Below, piece by piece: positions 1-7,632 of a stretch of DNA of 64,000 nt (the stretch's first letter is position 1; every line of letters starts with the position of its first letter). The position numbers and the translations under genes are program-made. The stretch is taken from the NCBI GenBank assembly GCA_029256485.1, contig JAQSXU010000001.1, positions 124,001-188,000 of the forward strand, written 5' to 3'. Under the pieces are notes generated by a model that made no database searches, had not been told where the DNA came from, and saw only the letters and a list, made by a program, of their open reading frames with translations. The DNA is from Clostridiaceae bacterium. Lineage in GTDB: Bacteria > Bacillota_A > Clostridia > Clostridiales > Clostridiaceae.

Positions 1-116
1 ACACAATGCTATATGCTATAGATTGTATGATTTCTGCACAAAACGAAAAGATTAAAGAAATGACAGAACTTGCTTTACAAGAATGTAATGACAGAGAATT
101 TCTTCCTAAATTTTAG
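1..116 (+). CDS. C-terminal end of a truncated protein
   Basis: The window opens inside a reading frame that runs without interruption to a TAG at 114-116, giving 37 residues that end in REFLPKF. The fragment is charged and looks helical. The next gene follows after about 40 bases with its own ribosome site. Too little is present to name a family. Confidence 0.5.
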   Translation, partial: TMLYAIDCMISAQNEKIKEMTELALQECNDREFLPKF

Positions 117-159
117 GAGTAATTTTGATAAAAAAGGTTAGAAAAAAGGAGAGTAATAT

Positions 160-306
160 ATGGATATGGGCAAATGTAGCACTTGTGCGAATCGTTTAAT
201 AGAAGATAATGAATCCAAAAAAGTTTGTATAGAGTGTATTAATTCCAGAATACCGTTTAAAATAAAACAAGACAATTATGTGCAGGAAAAAAAAGAAGAA
301 AGTTGA
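160..306 (+). CDS. Small zinc-ribbon protein, 48 aa
   Basis: ATG at 160 is preceded by AAGGAGAG. The 48-residue product has two CxxC pairs (CSTC near residue 6 and CIEC near residue 29), the layout of a one-zinc ribbon, then a lysine/glutamate-rich tail. Such mini zinc ribbons are common in phages and plasmids as DNA- or protein-binding adaptors; the specific role is unknown. It is the last gene before a strong terminator. Confidence 0.6.
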   Translation: MDMGKCSTCANRLIEDNESKKVCIECINSRIPFKIKQDNYVQEKKEES

Positions 307-399
307 ATGGGGATAGTTTGTGTTTCCAGCATTCCTGTCATTGGAACTAATTTTTGATGATAATTTAATATCTCAAATTTCACAATTTATCAAAAAATT

Positions 400-463
400 A
401 AAAAATGTACTAATATAACAAAGGAATCTTAAAAGGCTTCCTTTGTTATATTAGTACATTTTT
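400..463. terminator. Very long perfect terminator hairpin
   Basis: About 26 bases (AAAAAATGTACTAATATAAC...) are repeated as an exact reverse complement around an 11-base loop, with A-runs and T-runs at the two ends. It sits between converging genes and should terminate transcription in both directions. Confidence 0.9.
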
Positions 464-480
464 TTGCATTCGATATATTT

Positions 481-738
481 TTAGCATATTACTTCCTTAT
501 AAGGTTCGGGTAATGGTTGCCATGCTGTTATATACTTGTTATAATCTTCTGCTCCATATTTCCAGCCAAATATTTCTGAAAAGAATATCGTTCTTGTCTG
601 GGGTTCATAATCTGTAATTTGAATCGTACATAGAAAGCTTCTGTAATTTGGATGTTTTATATCAAACTTTTTACACTCTTCTTCACTTGGCAATCTTTCT
701 TTAACAGGAATCCAACCGAATTGTTTTTTTATTATCAT
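481..738 (-). CDS. DUF551-like phage/plasmid protein
   Basis: This 85-residue protein has WIPVKERLPSEEE near its start and ends AWQPLPEPYKE. This is the recognisable frame of DUF551 proteins (W-x-P-V-x-x-x-L-P ... W-x-P-L-P-x-P), which are common on phages and mobile elements and have no established function. GGAGGTAGAAG precedes the ATG. It reads toward the 400-463 terminator and follows the 62-aa gene on the same strand. Confidence 0.75.
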   Translation of the reverse strand: MIIKKQFGWIPVKERLPSEEECKKFDIKHPNYRSFLCTIQITDYEPQTRTIFFSEIFGWKYGAEDYNKYITAWQPLPEPYKEVIC

Positions 739-792
739 TTAACTTCTACCTCCAATACCATAATGCTGTTAACCCAATTAATTTTATTATTT

Positions 793-981
793 TTACTGTG
801 TAATATAAACAATTTCTAATTCTTCTTTCAATATCTTTTCTGCTTCTAATTTAGTGGTATTAAATGTTTCTACTGTTTCTAATGAAAAGTCGTTTGCACA
901 TTCCTTTAATTTACATAATATAGGAAAATCTTCTACCAACGACACATAATTTCCTATTTTGTTTATTAAATATATCTTCAT
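793..981 (-). CDS. Hypothetical protein, 62 aa
   Basis: The frame can be extended upstream to 1050, but the ATG at 981 is the one preceded by AAGGAGG at proper spacing, so I start there (MKIYLINKIG). The short acidic product has no domain I recognise. A good sigma-A promoter with a dyad over its -35 box lies just upstream at 1016-1044. Confidence 0.6.
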   Translation of the reverse strand: MKIYLINKIGNYVSLVEDFPILCKLKECANDFSLETVETFNTTKLEAEKILKEELEIVYITQ

Positions 982-1015
982 ATACACCAAAACCTCCTTA
1001 TATATTAATATATTT

Positions 1016-1044
1016 ATTATAGCATTATCATTGACAATAGTCAA
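1016..1044 (-). promoter_or_regulatory. Promoter with dyad over -35 box
   Basis: On the minus strand TTGACT (1044-1039) and TATAAT (1021-1016) are 17 bp apart. The -35 box is part of TTGACAATAGTCAA (1031-1044 on the plus strand), an almost perfect palindrome that recurs at other promoters in the window. It drives the 62-aa gene. Confidence 0.75.
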
Positions 1045-1183
1045 CGCCACATAGAAGCTATAAAGTGTTTAACCATATAAGACTGATTTATCGTTGATAA
1101 TTAGTACGTATTATATATACTGAATCATATAAAGCAATAATTCAAACTATATTAAATATATACGATAAAGAGGGGGCAATTAA

Positions 1184-1696
1184 ATGAACGTAAGAAATGA
1201 AGTATTAAAAACATTAGCAAGATGCAGAGTTCTTAAACTCACAGATGCAATTAAACAATTTGATATAACAGAAGAAGACATTGATAAAATGTTAGAAGAA
1301 AAAATTATAACTAAAGAATTTTTAGAATTTAAAAGAGATTTTGTTCCAGTTATTATTGAATATTTTCAATTGTCTGATAAAGGTGAGAAATTTGTAAAAG
1401 ATATTATTGTTGAAATTAATGAAATTTACAGGGGATTTATATTGGAACATGACCTTAGTTTGTGTGAATATTATCTTGAAAGAACAAAAGAGGAGCGAGA
1501 AACATGGCTTACAAGAGATGATATGATTAAAAGGTATAAATCTACAGGAACTATAGATGGTGCTTTTATGAACAAAAACAATCAGTTAGAGGGAATTGAA
1601 ATAATGAGTAAAAATTCCAAGCCAAGTGTAATAGAAAAAACAGAAGAATTTATAAAAATAGCTGAAATAAAAAAAATGAATTATATTTTATATTAA
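1184..1696 (+). CDS. Winged-helix protein, replication-relaxation/MobI-like
   Basis: The 170-residue protein begins with a winged-helix-like segment (about 1-75: RNEVLKTLARCRVLKLTDAI ... YFQLSDKGEKFV). A second part contains EHDLSLCEYYLE and then IDGAF-x7-EGIEIMSKN. That order, DNA-binding domain followed by a D...E-x-[KS] core, resembles replication-relaxation and mobilisation accessory proteins of Gram-positive plasmids, whose second half is nuclease-fold-like. I infer a DNA-binding role in plasmid maintenance; the family call is tentative. GAGGGGG precedes the ATG, and a terminator follows at 1714. Confidence 0.5.
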   Translation: MNVRNEVLKTLARCRVLKLTDAIKQFDITEEDIDKMLEEKIITKEFLEFKRDFVPVIIEYFQLSDKGEKFVKDIIVEINEIYRGFILEHDLSLCEYYLERTKEERETWLTRDDMIKRYKSTGTIDGAFMNKNNQLEGIEIMSKNSKPSVIEKTEEFIKIAEIKKMNYILY

Positions 1697-1713
1697 TATA
1701 GTAATTGATACTT

Positions 1714-1746
1714 AAAGGATTGAATTAGTAAAAATTCAATCTTTTT
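1714..1746 (+). terminator. Intrinsic terminator
   Basis: AAAGGATTGAATT pairs with AATTCAATCTTT and is followed by TTTATTTT. It ends the 1184-1696 transcript. Confidence 0.75.
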
Positions 1747-1756
1747 ATTTTACCCA

Positions 1757-1803
1757 TTGACAATAGACGATAAAAGGTTTAAAATATATACTATAGTCAA
1801 CGT
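1757..1803 (+). promoter_or_regulatory. Promoter plus CTATAGTCAA half-site
   Basis: TTGACA (1757-1762), 17 bp, TAAAAT (1780-1785). CTATAGTCAACG follows at 1791-1802, a half-site of the dyad recurring elsewhere in the window, placed near the start of transcription. It drives the NfeD/SPFH operon. Confidence 0.65.
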
Positions 1804-1840
1804 AAAGGAAACAAAGAATATAGTTAAGAAAGGAGATTAA

Positions 1841-2263
1841 ATGATTACTTGGTTTATTATTTTACTTCTATCATTAATTGTTGAACTAATGACAACTTCA
1901 TTAACAACAATTTGGTTTTGTATAGGAGCGATTTTTGCAATAATAGCTTATACATTAAATGCTTCTGTGCCTGTTCAGTTTATTGTTTTTGTTATTACCT
2001 CAGCTTTATCCCTAATATATACAAAACCATTAGTTGATAAACACATAAATAAAAAAATTATTAAAACTAACGTAGATGCAATTATTGGTCAAAAAGGTAT
2101 TACATTAGAAGACGTTGATAGCTTAATATGTGCAGGGCGTGTGATGATTAATGGACTTCCTTGGAGAGCAGTAAGTCTTGAAGAAACAATTATTTATAAA
2201 GATACTGTTGTGATAGTTGAAAAAATTGAAGGAGTAACTGTATTTATTAGAAAAGCAAATTAA
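1841..2263 (+). CDS. NfeD-like membrane protein
   Basis: The 140-residue protein has two or three hydrophobic helices in the first 65 residues (WFIILLLSLIVELMTTSL, TTIWFCIGAIFAIIAYTL and another), a basic linker, and a C-terminal beta-rich part with IGQKGITLEDV and GRVMINGLPWRAVS. That is the OB-fold of NfeD proteins, which partner SPFH/stomatin proteins and are thought to stabilise their membrane microdomains. The SPFH gene follows after 22 bp, the conserved NfeD-stomatin pairing. AAAGGAGAT precedes the ATG. Confidence 0.85.
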   Translation: MITWFIILLLSLIVELMTTSLTTIWFCIGAIFAIIAYTLNASVPVQFIVFVITSALSLIYTKPLVDKHINKKIIKTNVDAIIGQKGITLEDVDSLICAGRVMINGLPWRAVSLEETIIYKDTVVIVEKIEGVTVFIRKAN

Positions 2264-2285
2264 AAAAATTAAAGGAGGAATTTAC

Positions 2286-3296
2286 ATGTCAGTTATATTT
2301 TTATTAGTTATTATCGCAATGTTAATTATTATCAGAAACATTCGCATTGTTCCACAAAGCCAGACATATGTTATCGAAAGACTGGGTGCTTACAAAGAAT
2401 CATGGGGTACAGGTATACACCTTAAAATACCGTTTATTGATAGGGTTGCAAATAAAATAAGCTTAAAAGAGTTGGTTTACGATTTCCCGCCTCAACCAGT
2501 CATTACAAGTGATAATGTTACAATGCAGATTGATACGGTGATATTTTTTCAAGTGACTGATGCAAAATTATACACTTATGGAGTTACTAATCCGTTAAAT
2601 GCAATCGAAAATTTATCAGCTACTACATTAAGAAATATAATCGGTGAACTTGAACTTGATGAAACTTTAACTTCAAGAGATATTATTAATACAAAAATGA
2701 GAACTATTCTTGATGAAGCCACAGATGCATGGGGAATAAAAGTAAATAGAGTAGAACTTAAAAACATTCTTCCACCTAAAGATATAATGAATTCTATGGA
2801 AAAACAAATGAAAGCAGAAAGAGAAAGAAGAGAATCAATTCTTCAAGCCGAAGGACAGAAAACTTCTGCAATTCTTGTAGCAGAAGGTGAAAAACAAAGT
2901 GCTATATTAAAGGCAGAGGCAGAAAAACAAACTACTATATTAAGAGCAGAGGCTGAAAAAGAAAAGCAAATTAGAGAAGCAGAGGGTAAAGCAGAAGCTA
3001 TTTTAAGTATTCAAAGAGCAAACGCTGAGGGAATTAGATTAATTAACGAATCAAAACCTTCTAATGAAGTTTTAACTATTAAAACACTTGAAGCATTAGA
3101 AAAAGTTGCAAATGGAAAAGCAACAAAAATAATTATTCCTTCTGAATTACAAAATCTAAGCGGATTTGTAACTGCTATTAAAGAAACTGTTACCGAGCCA
3201 ATCAAGTTAAATGAAGATAAAATTACTGATATATCTAATGAAAAAGTAATCCATAAAGATATAATCAAAAACGATATGTTAGCTGATGAATATTAA
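2286..3296 (+). CDS. SPFH/band 7 (stomatin-like) protein
   Basis: A 336-residue protein with an N-terminal membrane anchor (about 2-18), then the SPFH domain (IVPQSQTYVIERLGAYKESWGTG at about 22, PFIDRVANKISLKE, VYDFPPQPVITSDNV) and a long alanine/glutamate-rich coiled coil (about 170-250, repeated AEGEKQSAILKAEAEKQ). This is the stomatin/QmcA layout: proteins that oligomerise on the inner face of the membrane and organise microdomains or protect against envelope stress. Cotranscribed with NfeD, with an RBS AAAGGAGG at ideal spacing. A second SPFH gene of the flotillin type lies at 40347. Confidence 0.9.
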   Translation: MSVIFLLVIIAMLIIIRNIRIVPQSQTYVIERLGAYKESWGTGIHLKIPFIDRVANKISLKELVYDFPPQPVITSDNVTMQIDTVIFFQVTDAKLYTYGVTNPLNAIENLSATTLRNIIGELELDETLTSRDIINTKMRTILDEATDAWGIKVNRVELKNILPPKDIMNSMEKQMKAERERRESILQAEGQKTSAILVAEGEKQSAILKAEAEKQTTILRAEAEKEKQIREAEGKAEAILSIQRANAEGIRLINESKPSNEVLTIKTLEALEKVANGKATKIIIPSELQNLSGFVTAIKETVTEPIKLNEDKITDISNEKVIHKDIIKNDMLADEY

Positions 3297-3304
3297 TATT
3301 AACT

Positions 3305-3331
3305 AAGGAGGTTAAAGACCTCCTTCTTTTA
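3305..3331 (+). terminator. Intrinsic terminator
   Basis: AAGGAGGT pairs with ACCTCCTT, followed by CTTTTAT, nine bases after the SPFH stop codon. The upstream strand resembles a ribosome site but no gene follows closely. Confidence 0.75.
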
Positions 3332-3442
3332 TAATAAAACTAACTAAGAATGAGTAACATATAAAATAAATAATATCAAAGGTGTTTATATTTAAACAAT
3401 ATAGAATTTTAATTTCAAATTAATTATTAAAAGGAGATACGC

Positions 3443-4501
3443 ATGATAAGTGTAAAGAATTTCGTAGAAAGTTTTTTAATTAAGTTAGGATTAAAAAAAA
3501 GAAAAGAAGTTATATATATTATAACAGGACCAAGTGGAGCTGGAAAAACTACTTTAGGTAAATATTTAAAATCTTTAAATATACCAGAATTAGTTTCATG
3601 TACTACAAGAAAAATGAGAAAAGGTGAAATACAGGGTATTCATTATAACTTTATTTCTAAAAAGAAATATGATAAATTAGATAAAATAGAATATACCGAA
3701 TATGCAGATAATTTTTATTGTTTAACAAGAAAAGAAGTAACCCGAAAATTAAAAAAATATAGTGAAGTTTTTGCTGTTACAGATATAGAAGGTGTTAACC
3801 AAATTAAAAATAAATTTAAAGAAAAAGTTAAAGTTATTTATATTTATACTCCTTTAGATGAAATGAAAGACAGAATGAAATTAAGGGGAGATAAAGAAGA
3901 AAATATTGAAGAAAGGTTAGAATACGCTAAGTTAACAGGTGAATTTAGAAATTATATATATGCTGATTATATAATTGAAAATATGGAGTTAGAAAAGAGT
4001 AAAGAAAGACTTGCTAAAATCATATCAATAAATAAAGGTAAACACTTAGAAATTGAAAGAAAGTTTTTGGTGAACCATTTGCCAGATTTATCAGATGTCC
4101 CTCATTGTGAAATAAGACAAGGATATTTAGATACTGAAATAGAAACAAGAATTAGAAAGCAGGACAATGAATATTATAAAACTATTAAATCTGAAGGTGA
4201 TATGGTTAGAGAAGAAATTGAAACAATAATATCTGAAGAAGAATTCAATTTTCTAAGTAAGCAAGTAGTAAATAATTTTGTTGAAAAAACAAGATATTAT
4301 CTTTTAGAAGGTAGCAATGTCATTGAACTTGATATTTACAAAAATGAATTAAATGGTTTAATAACAGCAGAAGTTGAATTTTTAGATTTAAAAGAAGCAG
4401 AAGACTTTAATGCTCCTGATTGGTTTGATATAGAAGTTACAGAAAATAAAAATTATAAAAATAAAAATCTTTCCAAATATGGATTAAGTAAGTCAGCTTA
4501 A
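3443..4501 (+). CDS. Guanylate kinase-CYTH triphosphatase fusion
   Basis: Two enzymes in one 352-residue chain. Residues 23-195 are a guanylate kinase: Walker A GPSGAGKT (29-36), the GMP-binding SCTTRKMRKGE (52-62) and GIHYNF, then RLEYAKLTGEF. Residues 201-350 are a CYTH domain, starting HLEIERKFLV with the diagnostic E203-x-E205-x-K207, followed by IRQGYLD, TRIRKQ, REEIE and ELDIY. CYTH proteins act on triphosphates (inorganic triphosphatase, thiamine triphosphatase, RNA triphosphatase). Guanylate kinase phosphorylates GMP/dGMP. I infer nucleotide metabolism or removal of a signalling triphosphate; the combination is unusual. RBS AAAGGAGA before ATG 3443. Confidence 0.85.
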   Translation: MISVKNFVESFLIKLGLKKRKEVIYIITGPSGAGKTTLGKYLKSLNIPELVSCTTRKMRKGEIQGIHYNFISKKKYDKLDKIEYTEYADNFYCLTRKEVTRKLKKYSEVFAVTDIEGVNQIKNKFKEKVKVIYIYTPLDEMKDRMKLRGDKEENIEERLEYAKLTGEFRNYIYADYIIENMELEKSKERLAKIISINKGKHLEIERKFLVNHLPDLSDVPHCEIRQGYLDTEIETRIRKQDNEYYKTIKSEGDMVREEIETIISEEEFNFLSKQVVNNFVEKTRYYLLEGSNVIELDIYKNELNGLITAEVEFLDLKEAEDFNAPDWFDIEVTENKNYKNKNLSKYGLSKSA

Positions 4502-4549
4502 AATTATAAATTGTGATATTAAATTAAATATTTAGAGGAGAAATGATAT

Positions 4550-4783
4550 ATGAAAGGGCAATTATTTGTAAGAAAAACAGGGACAATGATTAATGGAGAA
4601 GAAGCAGTAATTATTACAGGCGTTGTAACACTAAACGAACTTGAAAAGTTTACCATTAATTCGGAGTGCCAGTATACTATAAAAAACATAGAACTGCATG
4701 AGAATTCATGTGTAAATAGAAATGAAATGGCAAAAGGAATGAGTATTGATGGTCTTTTATGTTCACCAATCTGGAGAGTATAA
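4550..4783 (+). CDS. Hypothetical protein, 77 aa
   Basis: GAGGAG precedes the ATG and the product is 77 residues with no domain I can name. It looks beta-rich (GTMINGEEAVIITGVVTLNEL). A reading frame of similar length exists on the other strand but lacks a ribosome site there, so the plus strand is preferred. It follows the kinase-CYTH gene by 48 bp and is probably cotranscribed with it. Confidence 0.6.
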   Translation: MKGQLFVRKTGTMINGEEAVIITGVVTLNELEKFTINSECQYTIKNIELHENSCVNRNEMAKGMSIDGLLCSPIWRV

Positions 4784-4819
4784 CTGCACAAATAATACGT
4801 AAATTCAATTAAAGAAGAT

Positions 4820-4851
4820 AAAAAAAGAAGATGAAATTCATCTTCTTTTTT
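4820..4851. terminator. Bidirectional terminator
   Basis: AAAAAGAAGATGAA pairs with TTCATCTTCTTTTT between converging genes ending at 4783 and 4853. A-runs and T-runs flank both sides. Confidence 0.85.
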
Positions 4852-4852
4852 A

Positions 4853-5206
4853 CTATAAATTCTTTACCCAAATAATTGCTCCTCTTGGATGCTTATATGA
4901 TATAGGATTTTCATATTTAACAGGATTTTTAACAATCCATTTGTAAGGAGTCTTATATTTTTTTAGTAAGTCATTAAATGAAAAGTCTTCAATCGAAATT
5001 CGATGTTTGTTAAAATTATTATTATAATCAATCATAGTTAAAGGTTGACTGTCAATTAAATCAAATTGTCCAACTATTAAATTGCTTCCGCTTTCAATTA
5101 AATAAAATGTCCCTCTCTTTTTAGTATTCGAGCCTCTTATTTCCCATATTTTAAATCCGTTTAGTATAAGCTCGGAATATTTCTTCTTTATAATTAATCC
5201 ATCCAT
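4853..5206 (-). CDS. ASCH-domain protein
   Basis: A 117-residue protein whose first 60 residues follow the ASCH pattern: GLIIKKKYSELILNGFKIWEIRGSNTKKRG, then FYLIESGSNLIVGQFDLIDS. ASCH domains are PUA-like beta-barrels that bind RNA, and some are nucleases or act on modified nucleosides. The C-terminal part (YKTPYKWIVKNPVKYENPISYKHPRGA) is typical of the same group. Transcribed with the UPF0316-type membrane protein upstream (28-bp gap). The likely role is RNA binding or processing, by inference only. Confidence 0.75.
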   Translation of the reverse strand: MDGLIIKKKYSELILNGFKIWEIRGSNTKKRGTFYLIESGSNLIVGQFDLIDSQPLTMIDYNNNFNKHRISIEDFSFNDLLKKYKTPYKWIVKNPVKYENPISYKHPRGAIIWVKNL

Positions 5207-5234
5207 TAATTAACCCCCTTGATATTCTTTTGTA

Positions 5235-5780
5235 TTAAGAACCATTACTTAAAGATATTTTACCTTTATAATTATTTACTTCTTTAATTTTAAGGGTAGG
5301 TTTTTCATACCCATGTTTGGTTAAAATTTCTTTAAGAATATATAATTCTTTTCGTAAAATTGTTACTTCAATAACATATCTTTTTATTCCAAATTTTCCG
5401 TAAGATATATATGTATTAACCGTATATCCTTTATCTCTTATTTCATCTGCTATTTGTTTCATTTTATCTTTATTATTTACAAATATATCAACCTCAGATA
5501 TCCCAAGTGCAAGCTTATCCTCTAATTTATTTGCTATATAAGCTCCTAATACTTTACCAATAGCGTATGCAGTTATAAAATAAACTCCATTGCTTGAATT
5601 TGATACTTGTTTTATTACAGTTGCAAATATTATAGCATCAATAAATGTAATTATATAAAGAGGTTTAACAAATTTTTTAGCAGTAAATATGTTTTTCAAA
5701 GTACCAAGAGTATTACTAATAGCATTAATCAATATTATGCCTAATAAACTCCATATAAGCATTTTATCTATATAAATCAC
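5235..5780 (-). CDS. UPF0316/DUF2179-type membrane protein
   Basis: 181 residues: three hydrophobic segments (about 5-25, 40-60, 68-88, with ITAYAIGKVLGAYIANKLEDKLALG closing the last) and a cytoplasmic C-terminal domain (VDIFVNN ... YVIEVTILRKELYILKEILTKHG). This is the layout of UPF0316 (YebE-like) proteins with a DUF2179 ligand-binding-type tail. Function is unestablished. A plus-strand relative is encoded at 6239. The start has CACCTCCTA (RBS in reverse) and a promoter at 5807-5835. Confidence 0.75.
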   Translation of the reverse strand: MIYIDKMLIWSLLGIILINAISNTLGTLKNIFTAKKFVKPLYIITFIDAIIFATVIKQVSNSSNGVYFITAYAIGKVLGAYIANKLEDKLALGISEVDIFVNNKDKMKQIADEIRDKGYTVNTYISYGKFGIKRYVIEVTILRKELYILKEILTKHGYEKPTLKIKEVNNYKGKISLSNGS

Positions 5781-5806
5781 CTCCTAATAGCTATCGTTAC
5801 TTAAGT

Positions 5807-5870
5807 ATTATATCATAATATTTAAAAAATGTAAATTATTATTTACATAAATCAGAAAATGTGGTATAAT
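5807..5870. promoter_or_regulatory. Divergent promoter pair
   Basis: Minus strand: TTTACA (5835-5830), 17 bp, TATAAT (5812-5807), serving the 5780 gene. Plus strand: TTTACA (5842-5847), 17 bp, TATAAT (5865-5870), serving the 5982 gene. The two -35 boxes are only 6 bp apart, so the promoters probably influence one another. Confidence 0.85.
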
Positions 5871-5981
5871 ACAACAGTATTAACATATAATTGCTTATGC
5901 ACTAATTTACATGTTGAGGGAGTAGAAGCATCTCTAATTTAAACAATAAAAATCGTATTTTATGAGGAGGATTTATTAAAA

Positions 5982-6194
5982 ATGGCGAAGTTATATAAAG
6001 TAGAAATGTATGTCTTAGACATAAATGAAAATTATCATAGTTTAGGTGGGATAATAGAGGATGCTGAAAATAGCATTGAAGTTGATTTTATACCATTTAA
6101 TGTTCAAGAAACTGAAATTGAATGGGATGATGACATTGATTTAAATAAAAGAAATGTACTACCATTAGAAGCATATAGAAAATATTTTAAGTAG
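5982..6194 (+). CDS. Hypothetical protein, 70 aa
   Basis: TGAGGAGGATTT lies just upstream of the ATG and a strong promoter lies at 5842-5870, leaving a 5' leader of about 100 bases. The 70-residue product is acidic, with DDAENSI-like and EWDDDIDLNKRN stretches. Not recognised. It is followed by the second UPF0316-type gene after 44 bp and is probably in an operon with it. Confidence 0.7.
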   Translation: MAKLYKVEMYVLDINENYHSLGGIIEDAENSIEVDFIPFNVQETEIEWDDDIDLNKRNVLPLEAYRKYFK

Positions 6195-6238
6195 ATTAAG
6201 ATGTAAAAATTTAAAATTGGACAGAAAGGAGAGATATT

Positions 6239-6754
6239 GTGATTTGGCAATTTTTAATTATATTTATAGCAAAGGTAATTGAAGTATCTCTAAGCACAAT
6301 AAGAACAGTATTTGTAACAAGAGGGGAAAAATTAATACCAGCAATAATAGCTTTTTTTGAAATTATGATATGGCTTAATGTTGTTTCAGCAGTAATAACA
6401 GGAATAAGTGAAAGCCCTGCAAGAATGATGGCGTATGCACTTGGATATTCTTGTGGTGTTTTTATTGGAGTATATATCGAAGAAAAATTGGCTATTGGAC
6501 TGATTACTATAAATGTTGTTTTAGGAAAGCAAGAAGGTATTAAATTAGCACAATACCTAAGAGAAAATAAGGTTGGTGTGACTGAATTAGAAGCAAAAGG
6601 AAAAGATGAAGAAAAGACATTTTTACTATTGCATGTTCAAAGAAAAAATAAAGAGAATATAATAAAGTTAATAAAAAACCAAGATTTAAATGCATTAATT
6701 TCTGTAAATGCTGTAAAAAATATTTATGGTGGGTTTGGGCTTGCAATTAAATAA
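6239..6754 (+). CDS. UPF0316/DUF2179-type membrane protein
   Basis: 171 residues beginning at GTG 6239 (RBS AGAAAGGAGAG). It has three N-terminal membrane helices with the family signature KVIEVSLSTIRTVFVTRGEK and YALGYSCGVFIGVYIEEKLAIG, then a soluble domain. It shares architecture and the GxxxGxYIxxKLxxxLxLG helix with the minus-strand protein at 5235-5780, so the two are divergently transcribed distant paralogues. They may form a heteromer, but this is inference. Confidence 0.8.
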   Translation: MIWQFLIIFIAKVIEVSLSTIRTVFVTRGEKLIPAIIAFFEIMIWLNVVSAVITGISESPARMMAYALGYSCGVFIGVYIEEKLAIGLITINVVLGKQEGIKLAQYLRENKVGVTELEAKGKDEEKTFLLLHVQRKNKENIIKLIKNQDLNALISVNAVKNIYGGFGLAIK

Positions 6755-6763
6755 ATATTTACA

Positions 6764-6792
6764 AATAAGACATTATTTTGTCTTATTTTTTT
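6764..6792 (+). terminator. Intrinsic terminator
   Basis: AATAAGACA pairs with TGTCTTATT, followed by a T-run, ten bases after the stop of the 6239 gene. Confidence 0.8.
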
Positions 6793-6797
6793 GCAAA

Positions 6798-6820
6798 AAA
6801 AAAGGGATTTACCCTTTTAA
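6798..6820 (-). terminator. Intrinsic terminator of the mazF-like gene
   Basis: On the minus strand AAAAGGG pairs with CCCTTTT and is followed by a run of at least eight T. It lies immediately after the mazF-like gene stop. Confidence 0.7.
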
Positions 6821-6823
6821 AAT

Positions 6824-7318
6824 TCATTCTAAATCAAGACTGATTTTTATAGTTTTATTTATTTTCCTTACAGCATAGTCACTAAGAGTTCCAACTTTTC
6901 TTCCAAGTCTCGCTTTAGACACAGTTCTAATTTGTTCAGCAAGAGATGTACCAGAGATTGTATCTTCTATAAACTCAAATAAATCTTTCATCATTGTAAC
7001 ATGAGTTGGCTGACATTCCTCTCTATGGCTAATAGGCAAAACAATTGTTGTTGGCGAACACTTATTTCCTTTGTTATTTTGGACAATTATACAAGGTCTA
7101 ACTTTATTTACTTCTGAACCTATATTTTCTCCAAGATTTACTGTCCATACTTCACCTTTTTTAGGCATTACGCTATTTTTAACTAATCTTTCCTTAACGT
7201 CTAATTCCATCATATCACCTGCCCATGATAAGATAGATTTAAACCTTTCTTTGTCTGAGTCCTGTATATTCATAAAAATATTATATTTTTCAGCTAAATG
7301 ATATAAATTTTGTTCCAA
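6824..7318 (-). CDS. MazF/PemK-family toxin-like endoribonuclease
   Basis: 164 residues. Residues about 50-160 carry the MazF/PemK barrel: KKGEVWTVNLGENIGSEVNKVRPCIIVQNN, then TTIVLPISH, and GTSLAEQIRTVSKARLG, including the conserved R-P and the S/T-R-L catalytic segment. MazF proteins cut mRNA, or other RNA, at short motifs. The first ~48 residues are an extra helical region. No antitoxin-like gene adjoins it on either side, which is unusual; the N-terminal extension might replace it or the antitoxin may be elsewhere. Confidence 0.85.
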   Translation of the reverse strand: MEQNLYHLAEKYNIFMNIQDSDKERFKSILSWAGDMMELDVKERLVKNSVMPKKGEVWTVNLGENIGSEVNKVRPCIIVQNNKGNKCSPTTIVLPISHREECQPTHVTMMKDLFEFIEDTISGTSLAEQIRTVSKARLGRKVGTLSDYAVRKINKTIKISLDLE

Positions 7319-7548
7319 TTTTAAATTTCCTCCTGATGTCAGTTATTTTTAGTAAAAATTCCTTATATATAATGACTTATATATTTTACACAAATTAAGG
7401 ATTAAAAATAACAGGCAACTTTTAAAATATATCAATATCGTTATGAATTAAACATTTTTAAATTTTTATAATTTAAATTGTAACTAATTGTGATTAGCTA
7501 TTATAATTAATGTTTCGTTAAATATAATTAATTTTTATTATTAATTAA

Positions 7549-7594
7549 TAAGAGCCTTGGTATCAAATTATATTTACTGATACCAAGGCTCTTA
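7549..7594 (-). terminator. Strong terminator below the parM operon
   Basis: AAGAGCCTTGGTATCA pairs exactly with TGATACCAAGGCTCTT around a 12-base loop. It lies 39 bases beyond the stop codon at 7633. The 230 bases between it and the mazF-like start (7319-7548) show no gene. Confidence 0.8.
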
Positions 7595-7632
7595 AAATAA
7601 CTTATTATTTAACAAAAAGATTAATTTTACTT

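Noticed and set aside
3011..3268. Minus-strand frames across the SPFH genes
   Set aside because: They are shadows of the repetitive AE-rich coiled co code; no ribosome sites.
4519..4791. Minus-strand frame over the 77-aa gene
   Set aside because: No ribosome site; the plus-strand frame has GAGGAG at good spacing.
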